A stretch of 64,000 bases of DNA from Arthrobacter yangruifuii (GTDB lineage: Bacteria > Actinomycetota > Actinomycetes > Actinomycetales > Micrococcaceae). Positions 10,539-19,790 of the stretch are shown in pieces; position 1 is the first letter of the stretch; each line of letters begins with the position of its first letter. The stretch lies in assembly GCF_009192775.1 (NCBI RefSeq), contig NZ_VTFX01000001.1, positions 1,195,652 through 1,259,651 of the forward strand, given 5' to 3'. The notes under the pieces were generated by a model. It worked only from the letters and a program-made list of their open reading frames with translations. It had not been told where the DNA came from and did no database searches. Position numbers and translations under genes: made by a program.

Positions 10539-11389
10539 GCGCCGCGGCCGGGCTGATCCTGGGCATGGGGTTGTTGCTGGTGTGGCAGTCCTGTTGGAGT
10601 ACGCCGGGGAACCGCCCCAGGCGCCGCCGCACCGGATATCTGGAGGACCTGCTGCGGCAGGCGGGAATCGAACGGGTCGGGACGCCGGGGCTCCTCGTCA
10701 GCTGCGCGCTCGCGGGCGTCTGCGTGATGCTCCTCTTGTTCATCCTGACCCTTTCCCCGCCCATCGCGGTCTGCTTCGGCCTGTTCGGTGCGGGACTGCC
10801 CTACACGCTGGTCCGTTTCCAGGCCCGCCGCAGGAGAGCGTCGCTGGCGGAACTGTGGCCCGACGTCGTCGACCATCTGCGCTCGGCCATCCGGGCCGGA
10901 CTGTCGCTTCCGGAGGCACTCATCCAGTTGGCCGGGAACGGGCCGGAGGAGCTGCGCGGATATTTCCGCTCGTTTGCCGCGGACTACCGGGCCGGGGGCA
11001 GCTTCGAGGACTCCCTCACCCGGCTTAAAGACAACCTGGCGGACCCCGTCGCGGACCGGATCATCGAAGCGCTGCGGATCACCCGTCAGGTGGGCGGTAC
11101 CGACCTGGGCCGGCTCCTTGGCACCCTGGCGGGTTTCCTCCGCGAGAACGCGCGGACCCGGAGTGAACTGCTGGCCCGGCAGTCCTGGACGGTGAACGCG
11201 GCGAGGCTGGCGGTGGCGGCCCCCTGGGCGGTGCTGCTGCTGCTGGCAACGCAACCGGAAACCGCGGCAGCGTACAACTCGGCCGCCGGTGCCACCGTCC
11301 TCGGCGCAGGAATCGGCATCTCCGTCATCTGCTACCGCCTGATGATGCGGATAGGGGCCCTGCCCGAAGACGTGAGGGTACTGCGGTGA
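10535..11389 (+). CDS. tadB: TadB-like inner-membrane platform protein
   Basis: A 284-residue type II secretion F-domain protein. It has two hydrophobic helices near the N-terminus (residues about 3-20 and 48-85), a cytoplasmic T2SSF domain with LAELWPDVVDHLRSAIRAGL and the glycine-bearing VGGTDLGRLLGTLAGFLRE, and two C-terminal helices. TadB and TadC form the membrane platform on which the ATPase acts. It overlaps the ATPase gene by 4 bases and the next gene by 4 bases (GTGA), a sign of translational coupling. Confidence 0.88.
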   Translation: MSAAAGLILGMGLLLVWQSCWSTPGNRPRRRRTGYLEDLLRQAGIERVGTPGLLVSCALAGVCVMLLLFILTLSPPIAVCFGLFGAGLPYTLVRFQARRRRASLAELWPDVVDHLRSAIRAGLSLPEALIQLAGNGPEELRGYFRSFAADYRAGGSFEDSLTRLKDNLADPVADRIIEALRITRQVGGTDLGRLLGTLAGFLRENARTRSELLARQSWTVNAARLAVAAPWAVLLLLATQPETAAAYNSAAGATVLGAGIGISVICYRLMMRIGALPEDVRVLR

Positions 11390-12324
11390 CGCCCGGCTTG
11401 GCAGCCGCGGTGCTGGCGGGAGTCCTGCTGGGCACAGGACTGGTACTGGTGTTCCACCGGCTGCCGCCGCTGCGCCAGACAACGTTCGCCGAACGCGTGG
11501 AACCACAGCTGCGCTCGGTCGCCCCTGCCTCCAGGCTCCTGCTGCCCGCCCCGGATCTCACCCTGTTCGGCCCGCTGGAGCGGATCCTGCGGCCGCTGCT
11601 CCGTGACGCCGTACACCGGCTCGCCCGCTGGTCTCCGGCCAACCGTGCCCTCGGTGTCCGGCTGCAGCAGGCCGGAGGCAGCAAATCGGTGTCGGATTTC
11701 CGGGCCGAACAAGTGTTGTTTGCCGGCGGCGGGTTTCTTGCCGGGGGTACGGCCGGGGTGGTCCTCGCCGGGAGCGGCCGCATTGGTGCCGTGTCGGTTG
11801 TGCTGCTGACGTGCGCCTGCGCGGCTGCCGGGTTCCTGCTGCGTGACTACCTGCTGACGCAGCACATCGCACGCCGCAACAGCCGGATCCTCGCCCAGTT
11901 TCCCAGCCTGGCCGAAATGATGGCGCTCGCCGTCGGTGCCGGGGAGAGCGCCGGCGGAGCGTTGGAACGTGTCTGCGCTGCGGCGCAGGGGGAACTGGCG
12001 GATGAGTTTGACCGGGTCCTGGCCCAGACCCGCTCCGGTCAGCCGCTGACCACAGCCCTGCAGGACTTCTCGCACCGGATCCGGCTGGCGCCGCTGACGC
12101 GGTTCGTGGACGGCGTGACCGTTGCGGTGGACCGCGGCACACCGCTGGCAGACGTGATGCGCGCACAGGCCCAGGACGTACGCGATACCGCCAAACGCGA
12201 CCTGATGGAAACAGCGGGAAAGAAGGAAATAGCCATGATGGTGCCGGTCATCTTCGGAATCCTGCCGCTGACGGTGCTGTTTGCGGTCTTCCCCGGCCTG
12301 GCACTGCTGCGGCTGGGGCTGTGA
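11386..12324 (+). CDS. tadC: TadC-like inner-membrane platform protein
   Basis: A 312-residue protein with a second F-type domain: AQFPSLAEMMALAVGAGESAGGAL and the closing helix MMVPVIFGILPLTVLFAVFPGL are typical. An N-terminal helix, a helix pair around residues 105-150 and the C-terminal helix place it in the inner membrane beside TadB. It starts with GTG overlapping the tadB stop by 4 bases. It is followed after 81 bases by the pilin gene. Confidence 0.88.
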   Translation: MTPGLAAAVLAGVLLGTGLVLVFHRLPPLRQTTFAERVEPQLRSVAPASRLLLPAPDLTLFGPLERILRPLLRDAVHRLARWSPANRALGVRLQQAGGSKSVSDFRAEQVLFAGGGFLAGGTAGVVLAGSGRIGAVSVVLLTCACAAAGFLLRDYLLTQHIARRNSRILAQFPSLAEMMALAVGAGESAGGALERVCAAAQGELADEFDRVLAQTRSGQPLTTALQDFSHRIRLAPLTRFVDGVTVAVDRGTPLADVMRAQAQDVRDTAKRDLMETAGKKEIAMMVPVIFGILPLTVLFAVFPGLALLRLGL

Positions 12325-12405
12325 GGGGACATCGGGGAAAGACGCAAAAACAACGAATCGCCACGCGGGACAAGCCAGGGAAAGCCCTACGAAACGGATG
12401 GAATC

Positions 12406-12669
12406 ATGATGAACCGCAGCAGCAGAAAACAGGACTACACACAGATCACCGGCTGGGCCGCCCTCGCCGTAGCGGCGGCAGGGTGGTGGTACGGGCTGCT
12501 CCGGCAGATCCGGACGGCTTTGACCCCTGCGGATCCGGAGCGCGGCGACGTACCGGGGTGGGTCATGATCACCCTTATGTCCGCCATCCTCGTCGCCGGG
12601 CTGCTGGCCCTGGTCCAACCCGCCCTCAAGGACCTGTTCGAATCCGCGATAAAACAGGTGAAGCCATAA
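12406..12669 (+). CDS. Flp-type prepilin / small pilus membrane protein
   Basis: An 87-residue protein with one hydrophobic segment near the C-terminal half, GWVMITLMSAILVAGLLALV, preceded by PERGDVP. Small proteins of this shape occupy the pilin position in actinobacterial tad loci, with processing expected after the Gly before the hydrophobic stretch. A Trp-rich upstream segment (GWAALAVAAAGWWYGLL) might be a second helix, which is unusual for a pilin. ATG 12406 and ATG 12409 are equivalent starts, with GGA a few bases upstream. No prepilin peptidase (TadV) gene is in the cluster. Confidence 0.7.
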   Translation: MMNRSSRKQDYTQITGWAALAVAAAGWWYGLLRQIRTALTPADPERGDVPGWVMITLMSAILVAGLLALVQPALKDLFESAIKQVKP

Positions 12670-12692
12670 ACCGGAGGCGGCGCCGTGCCGCC

Positions 12693-13100
12693 GTGCTCCG
12701 GGACGGCCGGCACGGCAGCGACTGCCGCGGCGCGGACCGGGATCGTGGATCCGCCGTCGTTGATTTCGTCCTGGTGGGAGCGCTGGTGAGCCTGGTGTTC
12801 ATGGCCGTGATCCAGCTGGCACTGGTGCTGCACGTGCGCAACACGCTGATTGACGCCGCCGCAACCGGAGCGCGCTACGGGACCCTGGCGGACCGCAGCC
12901 CGGCGGACGGCGTCGAGCGCGCGGTGTCCCTGATCGGCGGGGCGCTCGGGGAGGGCTATGCCGCGGATGTCACCTATGCGGAGCAGACCGTTGACGGGGC
13001 GCGGCTGCTGGAGATCACGGTGCGGGCACCGCTGCCGGTGCTCGGGTTCATTGGTCCCGGCGGCGGAATCGAGGTGCGGGGACATGCGGCTCTGCCGTGA
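12693..13100 (+). CDS. TadE-like pilus assembly protein
   Basis: About 135 residues. The N-terminus holds the TadE signature, DRGSAVVDFVLVGALVSLVF with the Glu/Asp-type prepilin-like motif, followed by LVLHVRNTLIDAAATGARYG. TadE-class minor pilins are anchored by this helix with the rest outside. The frame is open far upstream, but that part overlaps the pilin gene and is non-typical. The start is uncertain: GTG 12693 is in frame, and the GGAGG at 12673-12677 lies 15 bases before it, a long gap. Confidence 0.78.
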   Translation: MLRDGRHGSDCRGADRDRGSAVVDFVLVGALVSLVFMAVIQLALVLHVRNTLIDAAATGARYGTLADRSPADGVERAVSLIGGALGEGYAADVTYAEQTVDGARLLEITVRAPLPVLGFIGPGGGIEVRGHAALP

Positions 13101-13551
13101 GGCGTCCGGGCTCCGGGCGGAATCCGTCCGGGCGGACTCCCAGCCGGAAGCCGGGGAAGAGGGGAGCGCCGTCGTCGAATTCATTTTCCTGGGCCTGCTC
13201 CTGCTGGTGCCGGTGGTGTACCTGGTGATAGCCGTCGGCCAGGTCCAGGCGGCATCATTCGCGGCGGTCGGGGCTGCCGACGCGGCAGCTGCGGTCTACG
13301 CCGGCGCCCCGGATGCGGAGGCCGCGGAGAAGAATGCGGCCGACGCCGCCGGGCTCGCCCTGGGCGACTTCGGATTGGAGGCGGACGCCATGCTGATGGA
13401 CATCAGATGTTCCGACACCTGCCTGGCGCCCGGCTCGACCGTCACGGTCAGCATCCGGGTCGAGGTGCCCCTTCCCGGGCTTCCGTGGACCTCCGGATCG
13501 CCGGTAGTGGTGGATTCCGAGTCCACGCAGATTGTGGAGCGGTTCGGATGA
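13084..13551 (+). CDS. TadE-family pilus assembly protein
   Basis: A 155-residue protein with the TadE motif EEGSAVVEFIFLGLLLLVPVVYLV at residues about 25-50, keeping the conserved Glu, then QVQAASFAAVGAADAAAAVYA. Near the C-terminus are two cysteines (IRCSDTCLAPGS), likely a disulfide in the exported part. ATG 13084 lies inside the last codons of the previous gene (17-base overlap) and has GAGG about 9 bases upstream. It overlaps the next gene by 4 bases (ATGA). Confidence 0.82.
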   Translation: MRLCREASGLRAESVRADSQPEAGEEGSAVVEFIFLGLLLLVPVVYLVIAVGQVQAASFAAVGAADAAAAVYAGAPDAEAAEKNAADAAGLALGDFGLEADAMLMDIRCSDTCLAPGSTVTVSIRVEVPLPGLPWTSGSPVVVDSESTQIVERFG

Positions 13552-14033
13552 ACCGCGCGTTCCACCCGGGTCTCCGGACCGGACCGGCAGGCAGCCCGCG
13601 GCAGGACAATGACCTGGGGCAGGTGGGCGTGCTGATCATCGGATACGCCCTGTTGGCACTGCTCACGGTCACGGTGGTGATGGCCGCGTCCTCCGTCTAT
13701 CTCGGGCAGAAGAAGCTGCTCTCGGCTGCTGACGGCGCGGCGGTGGCGGCGGCGGACACCTTCTCACTGGGGGAAGACGCAGCGGGAGCCGGTCCCGCTG
13801 CGGTGCTGGAAGCCGACGCCGTGCGCAGCGCGGCCCGCAGCTATCTCACCGTCACGGGGGCGCCGGCGCGGTTCAGCGACCTGGCCGTGGCACAGGAAAC
13901 CGGCACAGTGGACGGCCGCACGGCCCGCGTGGTGCTGACGGCCAGGGTCCATCCGCCGATAGTGAATTTCCTGGTGCCGGACGGCATTTCGATCACCGCG
14001 GTCAGTGAAGCCAGGGCACGGCTGCTGCAGTGA
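13548..14033 (+). CDS. TadG/Rv3655c-like pilus-associated protein
   Basis: A 161-residue protein with one N-terminal hydrophobic helix (VGVLIIGYALLALLTVTVVMAASSVYL) after DNDLGQ, in the manner of TadG/Rv3655c-type proteins that end actinobacterial tad operons. The segment QKKLLSAADGAAVAAADTF resembles the helix seen after the membrane anchor in TadE/TadG proteins. The mature part is short and has no von Willebrand domain, unlike proteobacterial TadG. It starts by ATGA overlap and is the last gene of the operon. Confidence 0.75.
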   Translation: MNRAFHPGLRTGPAGSPRQDNDLGQVGVLIIGYALLALLTVTVVMAASSVYLGQKKLLSAADGAAVAAADTFSLGEDAAGAGPAAVLEADAVRSAARSYLTVTGAPARFSDLAVAQETGTVDGRTARVVLTARVHPPIVNFLVPDGISITAVSEARARLLQ

Positions 14034-14069
14034 CCTTCGGGAGGCAGCGGCGACGGTGCAGTCCCCGGA

Positions 14070-14360
14070 CTATGAGGCCTTCCGCTCCTGAGCCTCCCGG
14101 GCCTCCCGGGCCGGCCCATGGCCCCAGCCTCCGTGGTCGATGTCCAGGATCCGGCCGTCCTCGCCGTAGCAGATGGTCACGGGCTCGCCGAACTGTTCAC
14201 AGTCGCGGTCCGGGCACTTGTCCTTCATATTGCCCACGTACTCGTTGGAGAAGTGCTGCTCCCACTCGTCCACTTTCCCCATGGCCCAGGGATCCCCCTG
14301 CTCCGCAAGGTCGTTGAGTTCGTCCAGGGTGTACATGCGTCCGCGCTCGGGATGGGTCAA
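14070..14360 (-). CDS. Small acidic conserved protein, unknown function
   Basis: A 96-residue protein, not recognised as a named family. It begins with TTG at 14360, which is supported by AAGGAG six bases upstream. The first ATG (14336) has no such site. Visible features are an acidic helix (MYTLDELNDLAEQGDPWAMG), a Cys cluster KDKCPDRDCEQFGEPVTICYG that could bind a metal, and an Arg/Glu-rich tail. It is convergent with the tad operon and divergent from prfB. The cysteine spacing suggests a small metal site, but this is inference. Confidence 0.65.
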   Translation of the reverse strand: MTHPERGRMYTLDELNDLAEQGDPWAMGKVDEWEQHFSNEYVGNMKDKCPDRDCEQFGEPVTICYGEDGRILDIDHGGWGHGPAREAREAQERKAS

Positions 14361-14530
14361 GTCGGGCTCCTTCGACAGGGCGGTACATATTGGCGTATCT
14401 GTCCTTTTAATCTAACGCCGGCCACCTGCACTCCGGCCCGCATCAGCCCGGCGCGTCCCGCTCTTCCGGTGCCCGGCACGACGACGGCGGCGGGCGGCGG
14501 CACAGGGACATGGCGTAGGCTGTAAGCACC

Positions 14531-15649
14531 ATGGCAGAAATAGATTTTCCCGCAGAAATCCGCGCCCTCCGCTCCACCTTCGCCTCCATTGAAGAGGTCT
14601 CGGACGTGGCAAAGATCAAAGAGGACATCGAAGAGCTCAGCGAGATGGCCGGTGTTCCCGACCTCTGGGACGACCCCGCCGAAGCGCAGAAGGTCACCTC
14701 CAAGCTCTCGCACCGCCAGTCGGAGCTGGAACGCCTGCAGACCATCGAGTCCCGCATCGACGACCTTGAGGTCATGGTGGAGCTGGCCCAGGACGAGGCA
14801 GACGCCGAGACCAGGGCCGAAGCGGTCACGGAGCTGGAATCCCTGCGCAAATCCCTGTCGCAGCTGGAAGTGGTCACCCTGCTCTCCGGCGAATACGACG
14901 AACGCGAAGCGGTGGTCACCATCCGCTCCGGCGCCGGGGGAGTGGACGCCGCAGACTTCGCCGAGATGCTGCTGCGGATGTACCTGCGCTGGGCCGAACG
15001 CCACGGGTACCCCACCACTGTCTTGGATACGTCCTACGCCGAAGAGGCCGGCCTGAAGTCCGCCACCTTCGAGGTCAAGGCCCCCTACGCCTTCGGCACA
15101 CTGGTGGTGGAGGCCGGGACGCACCGCCTGGTCCGCATCAGCCCGTTCGATAACCAGGGCCGCCGGCAGACCTCCTTTGCCGCGGTTGAGGTGATCCCGC
15201 TGATTGCCCCCACGGACCACATCGACATCCCGGACAACGAAATCCGCGTAGATGTCTTCCGCTCCTCGGGCCCCGGCGGCCAGTCCGTGAACACCACCGA
15301 CTCCGCCGTCCGGCTCACCCACCTTCCCACCGGCACGGTGGTCTCCATGCAGAACGAAAAGTCGCAGCTGCAGAACCGTGCCGCGGCCATGCGGGTGCTG
15401 CAGTCCCGCCTGCTGCTGCTGAAGAAGGAACAGGAGGACGCTGAGAAGAAGGCGTTCGCCGGAGATGTGAAGGCTTCCTGGGGCGACCAGATGCGCTCCT
15501 ACGTGCTCAACCCGTATCAGATGGTCAAGGACCTGCGCACCGAGCACGAGGTGGGCAACACCTCCGCCGTGTTCGACGGCGAGATTGACGACTTCATCGA
15601 CGCCGGCATCCGCTGGCGCGCGCACGGCAGCGTGTCGGCCCGCAAGTAG
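14531..15649 (+). CDS. prfB: Peptide chain release factor 2
   Basis: A 372-residue class I release factor for UGA and UAA codons. The codon-recognition tripeptide is in [10 protein letters not shown] and the catalytic GGQ is in [17 protein letters not shown]. The programmed +1 frameshift found near codon 26 in many bacteria is absent: the frame is continuous from ATG 14531. It stands upstream of ftsEX and smpB as in other actinobacteria, except that a minus-strand acyltransferase gene separates them here. Confidence 0.97.
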   Translation: MAEIDFPAEIRALRSTFASIEEVSDVAKIKEDIEELSEMAGVPDLWDDPAEAQKVTSKLSHRQSELERLQTIESRIDDLEVMVELAQDEADAETRAEAVTELESLRKSLSQLEVVTLLSGEYDEREAVVTIRSGAGGVDAADFAEMLLRMYLRWAERHGYPTTVLDTSYAEEAGLKSATFEVKAPYAFGTLVVEAGTHRLVRISPFDNQGRRQTSFAAVEVIPLIAPTDHIDIPDNEIRVDVFRSSGPGGQSVNTTDSAVRLTHLPTGTVVSMQNEKSQLQNRAAAMRVLQSRLLLLKKEQEDAEKKAFAGDVKASWGDQMRSYVLNPYQMVKDLRTEHEVGNTSAVFDGEIDDFIDAGIRWRAHGSVSARK

Positions 15650-15680
15650 GCCGCTGCGGGCGGGGCCACCCGGCGCCGCC

Positions 15681-15749
15681 CGGCTGGAAGCACCAGGCTG
15701 GAAGCACCAGGCTAGAAACACCGCCCGGCCGGGAACACCGCCCGGCTAG
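15681..15749. repeat. Degenerate short tandem repeat
   Basis: Three 14-base units lie head to tail at 15681-15694, 15695-15708 and 15709-15722 (consensus AGGCTGGAAGCACC; the third has two changes). They are followed by two diverged units that begin GCCCGGC, at 15723 and 15740. The last runs into the end of the acyltransferase gene. They fill most of the 96-base gap between the convergent prfB and acyltransferase genes. Confidence 0.75.
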
Positions 15750-17932
15750 AGGCCCAGCCCGGTGCGCAGCGGCTGCACCAGGGTCCGGGCGAAGGTATCG
15801 GTCATGTGGTTGTCCCGGTAGACCACGACGTTGCCGACAACGCCCGGGCACCGTTCCTCTTCGCAGAAGTAGTCCGTCAGGTCGACGCTGACGCTGTTGT
15901 CCAGCAGTTCGGCTGCGTCCATCAGGGGATCATCCTGGACGGCAAGGCCGGACCGGGGCACGAAGCAATCGTCCGCGTTGTCCTCAGTGTTCAGGCAGTC
16001 GGGGATGCTGAATCCCGGATAGGGAAGGTCGGCGATGACGCCGACGCGGATGCCTGCCTCCTCGAGCGGTTCCAGCACCTTCTGGTACCCGTCCACGGCA
16101 CGGCTCCCGGAGTCCCAGCTCCAGCCAAGGGCGTCCTCATAGCTGTCCGGCCGCATGGCAGACGTGACCACGAGTTCGGGCTCGATTTCCAGGATGTCCT
16201 GAACGGTTTCCAGGTTCTGGGCAGCGCATGCCGTGTAGGTGAGCGATTTGCTGTGCAGCGGTTCGGCGCTGAACGGGCACCCGTTGCGGGTCAGGACATA
16301 GAGCCGGTAGCCCTCTTCCCGTGCAACTTCGTCCAGCGGTGTCATGTACTGCGCTGCATGGGAATCTCCCACCAGGACTACCGCCCTGGCACCGTCGGCG
16401 TCCCCGAATACACAGTCCTCGTAGGACGTTTTCGCCGGTTCGTAGACCTTGCAGGCATCATCAAAGACCGGCATATCCGCCGCTGCGGCCTCGGGTGCCG
16501 GCCGCAGCGCCTGGTCTTCGGGCACTGCTGCGGGGTTCTGGGAGTCAAAAGCCATGGCGCCGGGATAAGGGCCGGAATCGTATTCCGCAGTCAGGCCGGT
16601 GATTTTCTGCTGGACAAGCCCGTAGGGTACGGCGGCCGCGGCAACCGGAACCGCGATCAGGACCGCCGCGAGTGCATACGCCGCGCGGTCCGTGACCTTC
16701 CCGGCCCCCGGGCGGCCCGCGGAACCGGTTTTCCCGCGGGCACGGCGGAACGGTTTCTCAATGAACCGCGTTGACAGCACGGCCAAAAGGACACTGGCGG
16801 CAGCAATGGCGGCGCCTGCGGCCAGCCCCGGAGTACGGCCGAGGAAATACACGGTGAACACGGTGACCGGCCAATGCCACAGGTACAGGGAATAGGAAAT
16901 GTCCCCTGCATAAACCACCGGCCGCAGTGACTGCCACCAGCCGGCCGAGATCCACGGTGCGGCGGACCGGCCGCCCTGGCCGGCGAGGAGACACAGTGCA
17001 GCTCCCGCCGTGGGGACCAGCGCCACCCATCCGGGAAAGGACATTGCCGTGGAAAAACCGAACGCCGCCGCGAATACCAGCACCATCCCGGCCCATCCGA
17101 AAACGGTGGATAGCCGCCGCGGCAGGGCTCCGCCGGCCGCCGTGAGTGCCAGGATTCCGCCGAGGCCGAGTTCCCAGATCCGGGTGGTGGTAAAGAAATA
17201 GGCCAGGCCGGGGTCCGACGTCGAGAACTGTACCGAGTGGATGAAGGACACTGCCGAGACACCGCAGATCACAGCCAGTCCCACGGCGGACATGCCGGCG
17301 CGGATCTTCAGGGCACGCGCGGCGGCGGCTGCGGCGAGCAGGAGTACAGGTACTACCAGGTAGAACTGTTCCTCCACCGCCAGGGACCAGTAATGCTGCA
17401 GCGGGGACACAGCTGCCGTGGCCCCGGCGTAGCTGGTGGTGCTGAAGGCCTGGTTCCAGTTCTGGACATTCAGGCTCGACGCCGCAACATCCCGGGCTAC
17501 CCCCTGCCACCGCGCCTCCGGGAAGAGGAGCACCGTCGCGGCCAGGGTAGCGAGCAGGACCGTTGCCGCCGCGGGAAGCAGCCGGCGGATCCGCCGGGCG
17601 TAAAAGGATGCCAGCGCGATGGTTGAGGTGGCGTGGAGTTCCCGGACCAGGGACCAGACAATCAGATAGCCGGATATCACGAAGAAGACGTCCACGCCCA
17701 CAAAGCCGCCCGGCAGGGCGTCGGGCCAGATGTGGTAAATCATCACCAGCACGACGGCGAGGGCGCGCAGGCCTTGAATGTCCCGGCGGGTACCGGTGGA
17801 ACCGCGGGGGCTGCTGCGCAGGGCATGGCGTCCCCGGCCGGCTGTGCGGGGGTGCCCGGCCAGGTCCGGTGATCCCGGAATCCCGGCAATGGCTTCGGCG
17901 TCGGGAGCTGCTCCGGTGGAAACTGTGGGCAC
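15746..17932 (-). CDS. Acyltransferase 3 with C-terminal SGNH domain (OafA-like)
   Basis: A 728-residue membrane O-acyltransferase. Residues about 50-400 form the acyltransferase-3 domain: DIQGLRALAVVLVMIYH, GFVGVDVFFVISGYLI, ARRIRRLLPAA and ten helices including HYWSLAVEEQFYLVVPV. The last 250 residues are an extracytoplasmic SGNH domain with nucleophile Ser in VLVGDSHAAQY and the Asp-x2-His pair in YRDNHMTDTFA. This architecture moves acyl groups across the membrane onto surface polysaccharide. GTG 17932 is weakly supported; the first 48 residues are disordered and a later start is possible. It is on the opposite strand between prfB and ftsE, so it looks like an insertion. Confidence 0.9.
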   Translation of the reverse strand: MPTVSTGAAPDAEAIAGIPGSPDLAGHPRTAGRGRHALRSSPRGSTGTRRDIQGLRALAVVLVMIYHIWPDALPGGFVGVDVFFVISGYLIVWSLVRELHATSTIALASFYARRIRRLLPAAATVLLATLAATVLLFPEARWQGVARDVAASSLNVQNWNQAFSTTSYAGATAAVSPLQHYWSLAVEEQFYLVVPVLLLAAAAAARALKIRAGMSAVGLAVICGVSAVSFIHSVQFSTSDPGLAYFFTTTRIWELGLGGILALTAAGGALPRRLSTVFGWAGMVLVFAAAFGFSTAMSFPGWVALVPTAGAALCLLAGQGGRSAAPWISAGWWQSLRPVVYAGDISYSLYLWHWPVTVFTVYFLGRTPGLAAGAAIAAASVLLAVLSTRFIEKPFRRARGKTGSAGRPGAGKVTDRAAYALAAVLIAVPVAAAAVPYGLVQQKITGLTAEYDSGPYPGAMAFDSQNPAAVPEDQALRPAPEAAAADMPVFDDACKVYEPAKTSYEDCVFGDADGARAVVLVGDSHAAQYMTPLDEVAREEGYRLYVLTRNGCPFSAEPLHSKSLTYTACAAQNLETVQDILEIEPELVVTSAMRPDSYEDALGWSWDSGSRAVDGYQKVLEPLEEAGIRVGVIADLPYPGFSIPDCLNTEDNADDCFVPRSGLAVQDDPLMDAAELLDNSVSVDLTDYFCEEERCPGVVGNVVVYRDNHMTDTFARTLVQPLRTGLGL

Positions 17933-18100
17933 CGCAGGACTCTACCGCATGAGGTGCCCCCTTTTCGGCCTGATGTGCACTCCGACACGCACGGTGGGGT
18001 TGTGGCTCACTCCGTGGAAGGTGGTTATAGTCGAGAAGCCGGTGCCCATACCCCGAACCAAGGCCCGTGTCTCCGGCCGCTTCATGGGCACTAAGTAGTG

Positions 18101-18841
18101 ATGATCACTTTCGACAATGTCACCAAGCTTTATGACCGGAAATCCCGGCCCGCGCTCAACTCGGTCAGCCTCGATGTGGACCGCGGCGAGTTCGTTTTCC
18201 TGGTGGGCGCTTCCGGCTCCGGTAAATCGACCTTTATCCGGTTGATCATGAAAGAGGAACATGCCACCAGGGGCACGGTCTACGTGGCCGGTGCCAACGT
18301 GGCGCGGATCCCGAGCTGGCGGGTGCCGCGGCTGCGCCGTGGAATCGGCGTCGTTTTCCAGGATTTCCGCCTGCTGCCCAATAAGACGGTTTTTGCGAAC
18401 GTTGCCTTCGCTATGCAGGTGATCGGGCGCAGCCGTGCCGTGATCCGCGATTCCGTTCCCGAAGTCCTTCGGACCGTGGGACTGGAGGGCAAGGACAGCC
18501 GGTTACCGCACGAACTTTCCGGCGGAGAGCAGCAGCGCGTCGCCATTGCCCGGGCCATTGTCAACAAGCCGGGCATCCTGCTTGCGGATGAGCCCACCGG
18601 AAACCTCGACCCCACCACTTCACTGGGCATCATGAAGGTGCTGGACCGGATCAACCAGAACGGCACCACAGTGGTGATGGCCACGCACGACGACGACATT
18701 GTCAACGCGATGCGTAAACGCGTGGTGGAACTGCGCAGCGGCAAGATCATCCGCGATGAGCAGGAAGGCATTTACCTGGGTGAACCGGCTCCGGACCGGG
18801 AACCGGGCAACGGCCGCCTGGAGAGCGGGGTATCCGAGTGA
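18101..18841 (+). CDS. ftsE: Cell division ATP-binding protein FtsE
   Basis: An ABC ATPase of 246 residues that pairs with FtsX at the division septum. Walker A is GASGSGKST, the Q-loop region [12 protein letters not shown], the signature [14 protein letters not shown] and Walker [10 protein letters not shown], followed by ATHDDDIV with the switch His. FtsEX does not import anything; it uses ATP to activate periplasmic or wall hydrolases. ATG 18101 is preceded at once by an in-frame GTG (18098), so the start may be one codon earlier. The C-terminal tail beyond residue 225 is acidic and variable. ftsX overlaps by 4 bases. Confidence 0.96.
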   Translation: MITFDNVTKLYDRKSRPALNSVSLDVDRGEFVFLVGASGSGKSTFIRLIMKEEHATRGTVYVAGANVARIPSWRVPRLRRGIGVVFQDFRLLPNKTVFANVAFAMQVIGRSRAVIRDSVPEVLRTVGLEGKDSRLPHELSGGEQQRVAIARAIVNKPGILLADEPTGNLDPTTSLGIMKVLDRINQNGTTVVMATHDDDIVNAMRKRVVELRSGKIIRDEQEGIYLGEPAPDREPGNGRLESGVSE

Positions 18842-19740
18842 GGCTCGCATTTGTCCTGGGTGAAATCGGCTCCGGCCTGCGCCGGAACCTTTCCATGGTG
18901 GTTTCCGTCATCCTGGTGACCTTCGTGTCGCTGACCTTCGTGGGGGCCGCCGGGCTGCTGCAGCTGCAGATCGGGCAGATGAAGGGCTACTGGTATGACC
19001 GCGTGCAGGTTGCCGTCTACCTGTGCACGGACAACGACACTTCCGCTTCCTGTGCCTCCGGAGCCGTCACCGACGAGCAGCGGGCAGCCATTGAGGCGGA
19101 CCTGCGGGCGGACCGGTACGTGGAGTCCGTGGAGTATGAAGACCAGGAAACAGCACTGACCCATTTCCGTGAGCAGTTCGCCAACTCGCCGATCGTAGAC
19201 AGCATCACGGCCGGGATGCTCCCCGAATCCTTCCGGGTGTCCCTGGTGGATCCGGAAAAATACGAGGTCATCAACGAGGCGTTCTCCTCCAAGCCGGGCG
19301 TCGAGTCGGTCAGCGACCAGCGCGAGCTGTTCGAAAAAATGTTCACTTACCTGAACCTCGCCTCGGTGGCCGCCTTGTCCATTGCCGGCGTCATGCTGGT
19401 CTGTGCCATCCTGCTGATCGCCACCACCATCCGGCTCTCAGCCTTCAGCCGGCGGCGGGAAACGGGCATCATGCGCCTGGTCGGCGCATCCAAAGCGGTC
19501 ATCCAGCTGCCGTTCGTGCTGGAGGGCGTCATAGCCGCCGTCATCGGCGCGGTCCTGGCGTCCGCGGCCCTCTGGAGCACCGCACACTTCTTTATCGGCG
19601 CCCTGGCCCGCCAGTACCCCACGACGGCGTTCATCTCCTCGGAACAGGTCCTGTATCTAACCCCCCTATTACTTGTTCTCGGGGCGCTGCTGGCCGGAGT
19701 ATCCTCGCTCTTGACACTCCGCCGCTACCTGAAGGTCTAG
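18838..19740 (+). CDS. ftsX: Cell division protein FtsX
   Basis: A 300-residue membrane protein with the FtsX plan: one N-terminal helix ([23 protein letters not shown]), a long extracellular loop, then three C-terminal helices with [22 protein letters not shown] between them. The external loop, residues about 50-165, carries two Cys near [12 protein letters not shown] and would contact the coiled-coil hydrolase encoded next. GTG start overlaps ftsE by 4 bases. Together with FtsE it turns ATP use into a shape change across the membrane. Confidence 0.95.
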   Translation: MRLAFVLGEIGSGLRRNLSMVVSVILVTFVSLTFVGAAGLLQLQIGQMKGYWYDRVQVAVYLCTDNDTSASCASGAVTDEQRAAIEADLRADRYVESVEYEDQETALTHFREQFANSPIVDSITAGMLPESFRVSLVDPEKYEVINEAFSSKPGVESVSDQRELFEKMFTYLNLASVAALSIAGVMLVCAILLIATTIRLSAFSRRRETGIMRLVGASKAVIQLPFVLEGVIAAVIGAVLASAALWSTAHFFIGALARQYPTTAFISSEQVLYLTPLLLVLGALLAGVSSLLTLRRYLKV

Positions 19741-19790
19741 AGTCATGAGCACTGGGAAGACAATGCTGAAGATCATGGAGAGTCTCGTCA

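Noticed and set aside
9587..11506. 639-codon frame on the minus strand, opposite tadA and tadB
   Set aside because: Low-complexity Arg/Pro/Gly sequence without motif, fully overlapping two clear pilus genes.
14531..14700. Programmed +1 frameshift in prfB
   Set aside because: The frame is continuous from the ATG through the conserved N-terminus, with no in-frame TGA near codon 26.
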